Of a DNA stretch of 6,608 nucleotides, positions 1 to 6,313 are shown piece by piece. The notes below the pieces were generated by a model, which saw only the letters and a list, made by a program, of their open reading frames with translations, was not told the DNA's origin and did no database searches. Position 1 is the stretch's first letter. Every line of letters begins with the position of its first letter. The stretch lies in assembly GCA_964452105.1 (NCBI GenBank), contig CAYVLI010000152.1:1-6608 (forward strand), in the 5' to 3' direction. Source of the DNA: CAYVLI01 sp964452105 [NCBI: uncultured Nitrospinota bacterium] (lineage in GTDB: Bacteria; JAUXIQ01). The position numbers and the translations under genes were made by a program.

Positions 1-46
1 CTTCCCTTTGTAGATTATAAATAATTAAAAAGATGAGGTCGAGTTC

Positions 47-220
47 ATGGACGAAAGCAAGAGAGTAAATGTACGCAGCGAACCGAAGCTTGAACCCTGC
101 TGACCCAGCGTTATGGTTGTTTCCCTGGTAGGGAAACTCTGTATATCCCTCGGCAAGAAGACCGGAGGCCTGTTCCGGCGGCTGGTTTTTTTCAAGCGAA
201 CATTCGAAACGAAGGGCTGA
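47..220 (+). CDS. Candidate small selenoprotein with a Cys-Sec pair (UGA read through)
   Basis: Not a family I recognise. An ATG at 47 follows a TGAGGT ribosome binding site (34-39) with about 8 bases spacing, and a TATAAA -10-like box sits at 16-21. The frame runs 18 codons to TGC-TGA (TGA at 101-103), then 38 more sense codons to TGA at 218-220, giving 57 residues with Sec at 19 in the context EPC-U-PS. The N-terminal part is polar and charged; the part after the UGA is hydrophobic and basic (two Arg-Arg/Lys-rich stretches, one more Cys at residue 32). The main support for read-through is the hairpin at 118-138, which has bacterial SECIS geometry, and a convergent gene 100 bases away that almost certainly uses Sec. 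Against it, a terminator-like hairpin with a T run (161-192) lies inside the read-through frame, so the message might end before the stop. The alternative is an 18-codon ORF ending at 103, or an untranslated region. Confidence 0.4.
119..137 (+). promoter_or_regulatory. Putative bacterial SECIS hairpin for UGA at 101
   Basis: A perfect inverted repeat pairs 119-125 (GTTTCCC) with 131-137 (GGGAAAC). The loop is TGGTA, which becomes a GGU triloop if U126-A130 also pairs. Guanines occupy the first loop positions, and 23 bases separate the UGA from the GGU. Known bacterial SECIS elements lie just 3' of the UGA, with a small apical loop carrying an early G, roughly 16-37 bases away, and the E. coli fdhF loop also contains GGU. 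No T run follows, so it is not an intrinsic terminator. Its role is inferred from geometry only. Confidence 0.5.
161..192 (+). terminator. Intrinsic-terminator-like hairpin
   Basis: ACCGG (161-165) pairs with CTGGT (182-186), including one G-U pair. After a 2x2 internal loop, GCC (168-170) pairs with GGC (177-179) around a TGTTCC loop. Seven T residues (186-192) follow directly, and an A-rich stretch precedes the stem. It would end a plus-strand transcript from the 1-160 region before the convergent gene at 318. An alternative fold pairs CCGGA (162-166) with TCCGG (174-178). Confidence 0.5.
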
Positions 221-317
221 ACTTGCTATTCCAATTTAATGTTTCAGTTCAGGATGTATGATTCATTCAGTCCTTAATCTTCAAAATGGATATGGATAAG
301 ATACGGGATACCATATT

Positions 318-833
318 TTATTTACTCAAATGGTCAAGGATGTCTTCGACCGATGGGCGCTCGGAGATCACGCGGCTTTTGTAAATCCATTTGATGGAGC
401 CGCTTGAGTCCATAATCAGGGTGGCCGGGAGAGCTATCACTCCCATGGGCGAATTGCTATCCACCAGGCCGAATTGATGTATCACTTCCTTGTCGGTATC
501 GCACAACAATACAAAAGGAAACCCCTCCTTTTCGGCTCCGGGAACCTTGCCTTGCGGCAATTCGTTTAACACTTTCTTCTCGAACTGCTGGGCGTACTCT
601 TGAGTGTCAACGCTCAGACCCACTGTCTGGATTCCCGCCTTTTTTAGTTGCGGATAGTAGAAACACATGGTCGCAAACTGCGCCTTGCAGAAGGGTCACC
701 AGTGCCCGCGATAGAAGATGAGGGTGGTGTGGTCAGCCTTCTTGAGCAATTCTGAAAATTGAACTTCCTCTCCATACTGGTTCGTGAGTCTGAAGTCGGG
801 GCAGGTACTTCCAATTTTTATCTCAGGGTTCAT
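318..833 (-). CDS. Selenocysteine-containing peroxiredoxin-like protein (PRX-like2 type, UxxC active site)
   Basis: AhpC/TSA-superfamily thiol (here selenol) redox protein, probably a cytoplasmic peroxide or disulfide reductase; the substrate cannot be told from sequence. The frame opens at ATG 833 behind a strong AGGAGGTG site and gives 171 residues if the TGA at 698-696 is read as Sec46. Around it the protein reads YRGHW-U-PFCKAQ, exactly where this family has its thioredoxin-like CxxC (YRGxWCPFC). The resolving Cys is Cys49. The N-terminus has the family's PDF (12-14) and the C-terminal half has GLSVD, a LPAT cis-proline region and an ERPSVEDIL tail. Further Cys lie at 11, 57 and 111. Homology continues on both sides of the UGA, arguing against decay. 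A hairpin of SECIS type follows the UGA. Calling from the next ATG (668) would delete the active site. It lies 72 bases downstream of the racemase-like gene and may share its transcript. Confidence 0.9.
669..698 (-). promoter_or_regulatory. UGA-Sec codon with downstream bacterial SECIS-like hairpin
   Basis: On the minus strand the UGA (698-696) is followed by GGCGCA (684-679), a GUU triloop (678-676) and UGCG-A-CC (675-669). This makes six base pairs with one bulged A. The loop begins with G, 17 bases after the UGA, which fits the usual limits for SelB-bound bacterial SECIS elements. A competing four-pair hairpin, CUGC/GCAG around AAGGC, overlaps it. The pairing is visible in the sequence; SelB binding is inferred. 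Confidence 0.65.
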
Positions 834-840
834 GTGTGTT

Positions 841-848
841 CACCTCCT
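841..848 (-). promoter_or_regulatory. Strong ribosome binding site fixing the selenoprotein start
   Basis: AGGAGGTG on the minus strand lies 7 bases before ATG 833. It shows that translation starts upstream of the in-frame UGA at 698, so the protein must pass through that codon. The ATG at 668 has no comparable site. Confidence 0.8.
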
Positions 849-877
849 TTTTCTCAAAGATAATACGAATACAAATC

Positions 878-900
878 AAGCTGTATTTTTTATTCAGCTT
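878..900. repeat. AAGCTG/CAGCTT inverted repeat between two minus-strand genes
   Basis: AAGCTG (878-883) and CAGCTT (895-900) form a perfect 6-pair stem around an 11-base A/T-only loop, 6 bases after the stop codon of the racemase-like gene. In the minus-strand transcript the loop is A-rich and no clear U run follows, so it is a poor intrinsic terminator. It could be an mRNA-stabilising hairpin or an operator before the selenoprotein gene. A TATTAT -10-like box (865-860, minus) lies just downstream without a good -35. Confidence 0.35.
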
Positions 901-905
901 AATGA

Positions 906-2087
906 TCAAATTACGCCTTCTGATTGGAACGTCTTTATCTGATCCGCAGTGTAGCTGAGATTTTTGAGGACTTCTTCGGTGTGCTGGCCGAAGGTGGGCG
1001 CGGGGGTGAGCGCTTCGCCTGGCGTTTCCGAGAGCTTTACCGGGAAACCGACCTGGGGCACTGCGCCTTCCACCGGATGCTCCATGGTGAAGAACATCTG
1101 CCGGGCGTTTTTCAGCTGTTCGTCTTCCATCATCTCATCGATATCCAGGACGGGGCCGAAGCAGACGTCCCACCCGGACATGAGGTCCACCCACTCCTGC
1201 TGTGTTTTGGTGCGGAAAATCTCATCCAGCTCCGCCCGCATCTTTTCCCCTTCCTCTCCGGTGGCGAACTGACTCTCCATGAGGTCTTCGCGGCCAAGGG
1301 CCTTGCAGAAGCTGGTCCAGAACTTATCCTCGATATTGCCCGATGCTACGAACTTGTCGTCCCTGGTCCTGTAAACAGCGTAGCAGGGGGCCGTCCCCCC
1401 AACGGGTAGGGTGCGGATGCCCGGGTTCATCTTTCCTGAGATATGATTGGCGATGGGGAGGATGGAGAAGGCGACCATGCAGTCGGTCATGGAGACGTCC
1501 ACCTTCTGGCCTTTGCCCGTTCTATCGCGTGCAAGAAGCGCAGCCAGGACTCCGAAGGCGGGGAAGACGCCTCCGCCGGCCATGTCCGCTATGGGAATGC
1601 CGGGAACGACGGGCCTTCCAGTATGGCGTCCGGTGACGCCCAGTATGCCGCCGTAGCCTATGTAGTTTATGTCGTGTCCGGCTTTCTGCTCGTAGGGACC
1701 GTTCTGGCCGTAGCCTGTGCCGGCTGCATAGATGAGGCGGGGGTTGATTTCCCGAAGGGTCTCGTAGCCGAGGCCGAGGCGGTCCATGACGCCGGGGCGG
1801 AAGGCCTCGAAGACCACGTCATACTCTTTCACCAGGGCTTTGAAAATTTCTTTGCCCTTGTCGGTTTTCAGGTTGAGCTTCATGCTCTTCTTGTTGCGGT
1901 TGCAAAGCAAAAAGGCTACGGCTTCTTTTTTGTATTTGGGCCCCAGGGTGCGGCCGTAATCTCCCAGGGTGGGCTCTTCAATCTTGAGAACTTCGGCGCC
2001 CAGATCGGCCAGCAGAAGAGTGGCGAATTGATATGGCACCAACCTTCCAAGGTCGAGTATCTTGATTCCTTCAAGCGCTCTTGTCAT
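906..2087 (-). CDS. CaiB/BaiF family III CoA-transferase-fold protein, alpha-methylacyl-CoA racemase-like
   Basis: 393 residues, close to the usual family length. Family III members either move CoA between carboxylic acids or, in the racemase branch, epimerise 2-methylacyl-CoA. The N-terminus (ILDLGRLVPYQFATLLLADLGAE region, about 9-32) is typical. From memory of the Mycobacterium tuberculosis racemase (His126, Asp156, Glu241), equivalents here are His138 in GHDINY, Asp168 in IADMAGGG and Glu253 in GNIEDKFW. All three are shifted by exactly 12, which favours a racemase-like enzyme over formyl- or carnitine-CoA transferase. The C-terminal part (FGPVLDIDEM, then a FGQHTEEVL tail) is also standard. 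The start ATG 2087 follows a GAGGAGGT site (2100-2093). A promoter sits at 2219-2191. The true substrate is unknown; a branched-chain or aromatic acyl-CoA in an anaerobic degradation route is an inference. CoA-transferase activity remains the main alternative. Confidence 0.9.
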   Translation of the reverse strand: MTRALEGIKILDLGRLVPYQFATLLLADLGAEVLKIEEPTLGDYGRTLGPKYKKEAVAFLLCNRNKKSMKLNLKTDKGKEIFKALVKEYDVVFEAFRPGVMDRLGLGYETLREINPRLIYAAGTGYGQNGPYEQKAGHDINYIGYGGILGVTGRHTGRPVVPGIPIADMAGGGVFPAFGVLAALLARDRTGKGQKVDVSMTDCMVAFSILPIANHISGKMNPGIRTLPVGGTAPCYAVYRTRDDKFVASGNIEDKFWTSFCKALGREDLMESQFATGEEGEKMRAELDEIFRTKTQQEWVDLMSGWDVCFGPVLDIDEMMEDEQLKNARQMFFTMEHPVEGAVPQVGFPVKLSETPGEALTPAPTFGQHTEEVLKNLSYTADQIKTFQSEGVI

Positions 2088-2190
2088 TTGCTACCTCCTC
2101 TGGAAACAGTAGAATGGGGTCCGTCGGCGCATTCCATCACGAGCAACACTTCTCCAGCAATAGTTTGCTAAAATATGTTCTAACAGGTGG

Positions 2191-2219
2191 AATATACTAA
2201 ACCCTGATGGACAGTTCAA
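2191..2219 (-). promoter_or_regulatory. Sigma70-type promoter for the racemase-like gene
   Basis: On the minus strand TTGAAC (2219-2214) and TATATT (2196-2191) are separated by exactly 17 bases, matching the -35 and -10 consensus at 4 of 6 and 5 of 6 positions. Transcription would start near 2184, leaving a leader of about 97 bases before ATG 2087. Confidence 0.55.
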
Positions 2220-2336
2220 CAGATGTTTTAACCGATAGGGAATCTAATAAATAATGCGCGGATGGGCAAAATAGGATAATATTATTAAACGGTAATGATT
2301 TAAATAATTTTATATTATCTGGATATTCTGGCTTTG

Positions 2337-4244
2337 ATGTTTGATGTGAAAACCATTAAGAGGAAGGCAAAACAGTCAGGCAAGGCCATTGCTGTTTGTA
2401 GCGTCGCGTTGGTGGCGCTGTATCTTCTTTCATCCACCGATTTAATGGTCAATATGGATAGCTGGCTCTCAGACCTGTGGCAAATCTGGTTGGGGGAGCG
2501 GGATATGCCGCAGCCGGTGGTTCTGGTTACGGTTGATGAGAGGACTCTGCATTCGATACCTGACCCGTTTGCTTTCTGGAGCCCTCATTTCGCCCGTGCC
2601 ATAGGAAACTTGAAAGAGTTGGGAGCTACGGCCATCGGCTTGGATTTCCTTTTTCAGGTGTCCGTGGAGGATTGGCTTGAAAAGAATACCGCTGGGAATT
2701 CGGAGGAGGGACGAATATATGACGTACCGCTTCGGATGCAACTTGCTGATGGCAGGGTAGTTCTGGCCACGGCTCTGGCGAAGAAAAACGGCGATAGAGC
2801 CGAGCTTATCCTGCCTGACCCGGGATTCCTCTTCGTATTGACAGATATCAAGGGAGACACGGGAGTCACCACTTTTTTCATGGATTCGGATAGCGTGGTA
2901 AGGAGATGGGTCCCATATTTCGGCTCCTCATCCGGGCCTTATCTTTCCTTCGGGATGGCCCTGGCGCTCAAGCACCTGGGACTCCCGCCCGAGCGTCTTG
3001 CGAAGGGGCTGGAGATCGGAGGCAAAATGCTTTATGACAAAGCCGTGCCTCGCTACATTTTGTATCTTGGGCCGCCTGGTACTTTTCGCAGGGTATCTTT
3101 GCTGGATCTGCTCTCCGACGATGCTCTGAGCAATCCGGAGATCAAAGATGCGGTCGAAGGACGCATAGCCATATTAGGAGCGGACTTCAACATATCCGGG
3201 GATGTACACGTTACCCCGTACAACCGTTCGCTCAGCCTCGTAAAGCACCAGATGATGAGCGGAATGGAACTGCATGCCAATATTGTTTCGAGTATTCTCT
3301 CCGACCGCAACCTCGATGATCTTGCGACTGCTTACCGCTTGCTCATATTTCTCGTGCTGGGCATGGTCATGTTCCACCTATGGAACAGGTTCAGCCCCTT
3401 TTCCGGGCTGGGATTATTAGTGCTGGCTGCGGCGGGTCTGATAGGCCTGGGGTACCTCCTTTTCTCCAGAACAGACTTGCTGATGCCGGCGGCCTCCGGG
3501 GTACTGTTTCTGGTTATAGTGTACGGCGAGACGCATATGCTCAGGCTCACCCGCGAGGAGAGGCTGCGCTCGCAGGTCAGACATGTTTTCGATAAATATG
3601 TTTCTCCACAGGTGGTGGAGGTACTGTTAAGGGATCCGAAATCGGTGGACATCGAAGGAGAGGAATTAACGGTCGCCGTTTTATTCGCAGACATTCGGAA
3701 TTTCACTGCTCTGTCAGAGAAATATCCAGCGAAGTACGTGGTTGAGCTTTTAAATTCCTTTTTCGATAAGATATGTGACGCCCTTCTGGATCAGGGTGGA
3801 ACCATTGACAAGTTCATGGGGGACGGAATAATGGTCTTGTTCGGAGCTCCGGTCCATTACCCGGACCACACGGACCGTGCTTTACGGGCCATTGCAATGA
3901 TGGTCAGCGCACTGAAGGAGTTTCAGGAAGAGATTAAACTAACCAGAAATATAGATGATTTCGATATAGGAATAGGGCTTCACACGGGGAAGGCGGTGGT
4001 AGGTAACATAGGGTCCACCAGGAGAAAAGAGTACACGGCCATAGGGGATGACGTTAATTTGGCATCCAGGGTGGAGGCGCTGACCAGGAAGCATGGAGTC
4101 CGTGTTCTGGTGACGGATGCAGTGGTCGAATCCTGCGGCCTGGAGATTCAGATTGGAGAAGGTGTGGATGATACTGTTAAGGGTAAGACCGGAACCGTAC
4201 GCGTGTATCCACTTCTGGGGGTTGAGGGCAAAACTCTTATATGA
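2337..4244 (+). CDS. Membrane CHASE2 domain class III adenylate cyclase
   Basis: 635 residues from ATG 2337; a TTG at 2334 is an alternative start and neither has a clear ribosome binding site. Order: one N-terminal membrane helix (about 17-34), an extracytoplasmic CHASE2 sensor (about 35-325, with the typical VVLVTVDERTL start and a GRIAILGA strand near its end), three closely spaced helices (about 334-349, 357-376, 381-398), the HVFDKYVSPQVVEVLL linker, then a cytoplasmic cyclase domain (about 440-600). The catalytic set is complete: metal-binding Asp452 (FADIRNFT) and Asp496 (KFMGDG), base-selecting Lys492 and Thr567 as in cyanobacterial CyaC-type adenylate cyclases, and transition-state Asn574 and Arg578 (VNLASR). 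It should therefore make cAMP from ATP in response to an envelope signal. The FecR-like gene follows 79 bases later, probably in one operon. No convincing promoter was found in the AT-rich 2220-2333 stretch. Confidence 0.93.
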   Translation: MFDVKTIKRKAKQSGKAIAVCSVALVALYLLSSTDLMVNMDSWLSDLWQIWLGERDMPQPVVLVTVDERTLHSIPDPFAFWSPHFARAIGNLKELGATAIGLDFLFQVSVEDWLEKNTAGNSEEGRIYDVPLRMQLADGRVVLATALAKKNGDRAELILPDPGFLFVLTDIKGDTGVTTFFMDSDSVVRRWVPYFGSSSGPYLSFGMALALKHLGLPPERLAKGLEIGGKMLYDKAVPRYILYLGPPGTFRRVSLLDLLSDDALSNPEIKDAVEGRIAILGADFNISGDVHVTPYNRSLSLVKHQMMSGMELHANIVSSILSDRNLDDLATAYRLLIFLVLGMVMFHLWNRFSPFSGLGLLVLAAAGLIGLGYLLFSRTDLLMPAASGVLFLVIVYGETHMLRLTREERLRSQVRHVFDKYVSPQVVEVLLRDPKSVDIEGEELTVAVLFADIRNFTALSEKYPAKYVVELLNSFFDKICDALLDQGGTIDKFMGDGIMVLFGAPVHYPDHTDRALRAIAMMVSALKEFQEEIKLTRNIDDFDIGIGLHTGKAVVGNIGSTRRKEYTAIGDDVNLASRVEALTRKHGVRVLVTDAVVESCGLEIQIGEGVDDTVKGKTGTVRVYPLLGVEGKTLI

Positions 4245-4323
4245 AGAGGAATCCGGAATGCATGGGGATATACAATATTCAATTCATTCTTTATGTCGAA
4301 AACTTTAGGAGGGAGGAGGCAAG

Positions 4324-5001
4324 ATGATGTTGAAAAGATTATTATGGGTAATGCTCTGCTTTCTTATTATTCCGGGGGTGTTTGCTGGAACGGCCCATGC
4401 TGCCGCGGATACGGAGTCCGCTTCCGGGGAGATGGGGCTGGTGACCAAGCTGCATGGAAACGTGTCCTATAAAAAACAGGGCAACGAAAAATGGAACAAG
4501 GCGATGCTTTTCATGAAAGTCCGCCTGGGAGATGGCTTTTACCTGTTCGAGAAGGGCTCCCTGCGAATCGTTTACTTCGATAACGGACGAATAGAGACCT
4601 GGCTGGGACCATCGGAATTTCGTGTCGGCCCTGAAGGAGGAAAATCGAAAGGGGAAAGCTCTCCGAAGGTGGAGAAAGTAGATGTATCCGCCAGTAGGGA
4701 GACGGTAGTCGCTGCAAACGTCTTGCAAAAATTCGGCGCCTGGGTATCCAGAAGGGGGCCAAAAGGAGAAAGCTCTTACGCCAGCATTTCCGAAGAGGAG
4801 AAAGAACAGATCATCGCCAGGTACGAAGAATTGAAAAAGAGCGCGGAACAGGACGATCCCTTGCCGGAGATATACCTTTTCTCGGCGCTAATAAAGCGGG
4901 GGGATTACGATACGGCGGAGAAGTACATAAAGGAAGCCCTGAAGGAATCACCCCACAGCGAGGCGCTTAAGGAAATGTTATCCTACCTTGAAAGGGAATA
5001 A
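4324..5001 (+). CDS. Exported FecR-like domain protein with C-terminal TPR
   Basis: 225 residues. A signal peptide is clear: Lys-Arg, a hydrophobic core at about 6-20, and an AHA-A cleavage site after residue 26. The mature part begins with a FecR-type beta domain (about 37-102: GLVTKLHGNVSYK, then RLGDGFYLFEKGSLRIVYFDNG), followed by a charged Lys/Ser/Glu linker (about 104-125) and a helical C-terminus. That end carries at least one tetratricopeptide repeat (about 182-215, SALIKRGDYDTAEKYI). FecR-like domains act in the periplasm as sensing or scaffold modules; this protein lacks the cytoplasmic N-terminus of the classical FecR anti-sigma regulator. A rich GGAGGAGG site (4312-4319) precedes ATG 4324; ATG 4327 is a second possible start. 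Its position right after the CHASE2 cyclase suggests it feeds a signal to that sensor, which is inference. The ligand is unknown. Confidence 0.85.
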   Translation: MMLKRLLWVMLCFLIIPGVFAGTAHAAADTESASGEMGLVTKLHGNVSYKKQGNEKWNKAMLFMKVRLGDGFYLFEKGSLRIVYFDNGRIETWLGPSEFRVGPEGGKSKGESSPKVEKVDVSASRETVVAANVLQKFGAWVSRRGPKGESSYASISEEEKEQIIARYEELKKSAEQDDPLPEIYLFSALIKRGDYDTAEKYIKEALKESPHSEALKEMLSYLERE

Positions 5002-5137
5002 CAATCTTAATCTTAAATGCAGGTTATTGTTCGATTTCTGCCCGCAGTAGTTCTCCCGTAAACATATCGCTGCAGTGAATTCTTTTCTGTATCTTTACAA
5101 ACATCCTCGGAGGGGAGCGGTTCGAATTTTAATAAAC

Positions 5138-5166
5138 TTGACAGGGGCAGGCGCGTCTATTAAATT
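5138..5166 (+). promoter_or_regulatory. Sigma70-type promoter upstream of the isomerase gene
   Basis: A perfect TTGACA -35 (5138-5143) and TAAATT -10 (5161-5166) are separated by 17 bases. The start site would fall near 5173, leaving about 80 bases of leader before ATG 5253. The rest of the 5002-5137 gap shows only weak inverted repeats (AACAAT/ATTGTT) and no clear terminator for the preceding operon. Confidence 0.6.
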
Positions 5167-5191
5167 CAAGGCATACAAAGGACGTTGCAGG

Positions 5192-5221
5192 CCCTTTGCA
5201 CAGATGTGTAAGGGGTTTTTT
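5192..5221 (+). terminator. Terminator-like hairpin in the isomerase leader (possible attenuator)
   Basis: CCCTT (5192-5196) pairs with AAGGG (5210-5214). After a bulged T, GCAC (5198-5201) pairs with GTGT (5206-5209) around an AGAT loop, and six T residues (5216-5221) follow. It lies between the promoter at 5138-5166 and the gene at 5253, so it would stop transcripts from that promoter about 48 bases after initiation. An upstream AAAGG (5177-5181) can pair with CCTTT (5193-5197) and would break the stem, as an antiterminator would. It may instead simply terminate the preceding operon. Confidence 0.5.
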
Positions 5222-5252
5222 GTTTAAGCTCATTTATGGGGAGCTTTGAGTT

Positions 5253-6311
5253 ATGGCGTCTATAAACGATAAATTCATAAAGAACATTGATGCTTCCAAC
5301 ATGGCGGTGCATCTTTACGGGTTCCCGGACCAGATAAGAGAAGCGCAGCAAATATACGGCAACGCTCCTTGCAAGCGCGGTAAAGAGGATGTGAAGAATA
5401 TCGTGCTTGTGGGCATGGGTGGTTCGGCCATAGGAGGGGATTTTCTGCGCTGCATGGCGGAAGGTGAAGCGCAGGCGCCGTTATCGGTCGTAAGAGGTTA
5501 CCGGCTCCCCGCTTTTGCGGGACAGGGAACGCTTTTGATAGGCATAAGCTATTCCGGCAATACCGAGGAGACGCTGAGCGCATTCCAGGAGGGTTTAGAC
5601 AGAGGGGCCGTAGCATACGTCATAACCAGCGGAGGGAAACTTGGTGAATTAGCCGAAAGTGAAGGCATACCCTGTACGCGCGTCCCGGGCGGGATGCCCC
5701 CACGCTGTTCACTGGGATATCTCTTTATCCCTTCGCTCCTGGCCCTGGCGGATATGGGGTTGATAGGACGGGTGGATGGAGATATAGAAGAAGCCGTGGA
5801 AGTGTTGAGCGCTCTGAGGGAAAACTACGCGCCCTCCTCGCCGCTGGAGAACAATCCGGCGAAGAAGCTGGCAATAGAGCTGCAGGGCATGACGCCCATC
5901 GTGTATGGATCCAGGGACGGGACGGAGGCGGTGGCTTTGCGCTGGAAGACGCAAATCAACGAGAACAGTAAAGCCTTTGCCGCCTACAACGTGGTGCCGG
6001 AGATGAACCACAACGAGATAGTGGGCTGGGATGCGCAGCCCGGGTTCTCGGCGAAAACGGCGGCCATTTTCCTGCGCGACCACCAAGACCATCCTTCCAT
6101 CAGCAAGCGGATAGAGATAAACAAGTCCATCCTGGAGGGAAAAGGGCTGACGGTTAGAGAGTTCTGGCCGCAGGGGGAATCGAGGCTGGCGCGTTTGCTC
6201 TCAGCCACTTATCTTGGTGATTACGTCAGCTACTATCTGGCAATCCTGTATGAGATAGACCCCACGCCCGTGGAAATAATAGAAGAGCTAAAGCGAAAGT
6301 TGGCGCAATAG
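5253..6311 (+). CDS. Bifunctional phosphoglucose/phosphomannose isomerase (SIS domain)
   Basis: 352 residues, normal for the single-chain bifunctional family. It interconverts glucose-6-phosphate or mannose-6-phosphate with fructose-6-phosphate in the cytoplasm, feeding glycolysis, gluconeogenesis and sugar-nucleotide synthesis. First SIS domain: [10 protein letters not shown] (54-63) and the phosphate-binding SYSGNTEET (99-107), then GGMPPR with Arg151. Second half: Glu237 in INENSK and His253 in MNHNE, 16 residues apart, as the catalytic Glu203/His219 of the Pyrobaculum enzyme are (from memory). The C-terminus has the conserved [18 protein letters not shown] region. The start ATG 5253 follows GGGGAG (5238-5243). 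The gene has its own promoter and a possible attenuator, and its stop is two bases before lepA, so the two are probably co-transcribed. Whether both activities are significant cannot be told from sequence. Confidence 0.93.
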   Translation: MASINDKFIKNIDASNMAVHLYGFPDQIREAQQIYGNAPCKRGKEDVKNIVLVGMGGSAIGGDFLRCMAEGEAQAPLSVVRGYRLPAFAGQGTLLIGISYSGNTEETLSAFQEGLDRGAVAYVITSGGKLGELAESEGIPCTRVPGGMPPRCSLGYLFIPSLLALADMGLIGRVDGDIEEAVEVLSALRENYAPSSPLENNPAKKLAIELQGMTPIVYGSRDGTEAVALRWKTQINENSKAFAAYNVVPEMNHNEIVGWDAQPGFSAKTAAIFLRDHQDHPSISKRIEINKSILEGKGLTVREFWPQGESRLARLLSATYLGDYVSYYLAILYEIDPTPVEIIEELKRKLAQ

Positions 6312-6313
6312 TT

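Noticed and set aside
101-192. Selenium-responsive attenuator controlling a downstream plus-strand gene
   Set aside because: The next plus-strand gene begins at 2337; the genes in between are on the other strand, so there is no evident target.
1-317. tRNA-Sec, riboswitch or other known structured RNA in the left end
   Set aside because: I looked for tRNA arms and for cobalamin, molybdenum cofactor, fluoride and SRP-like cores; none is present beyond the two hairpins listed.
318-668. Peroxiredoxin-like fragment of 116 residues starting at ATG 668, or a pseudogene interrupted by a stop
   Set aside because: The upstream part is in the same frame, has a strong ribosome binding site, and places the UGA exactly at the family's catalytic Cys with a suitable hairpin after it.
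1443-2171. Long plus-strand open frame of 242 codons opposite the racemase-like gene
   Set aside because: It is the antisense shadow of a well-supported gene, has no family resemblance and no good ribosome binding site.
2276-2285. Ten-base palindrome ATAATATTAT in the divergent intergenic region
   Set aside because: The region is very AT-rich, so such palindromes are expected by chance; there is no second copy to suggest an operator.
2286-2313. Weak promoter for the cyclase operon (TTAAAC-like -35, TTTTAT -10)
   Set aside because: Only about half of the consensus positions match, and every AT-rich segment here gives similar scores.
4242-4244. UGA at the end of the cyclase gene as another Sec codon
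   Set aside because: It follows the normal family end, has no Cys context, and no SECIS-like hairpin follows. The UGA ending the racemase-like gene (906-908) was rejected for the same reasons: the next in-frame UGA is only four codons on.
4258-4308. Sixteen-codon ORF between the cyclase and FecR-like genes
   Set aside because: Although GAGGA precedes its ATG, it is too short to judge, has no recognisable content, and its end overlaps the ribosome binding site of the next gene.
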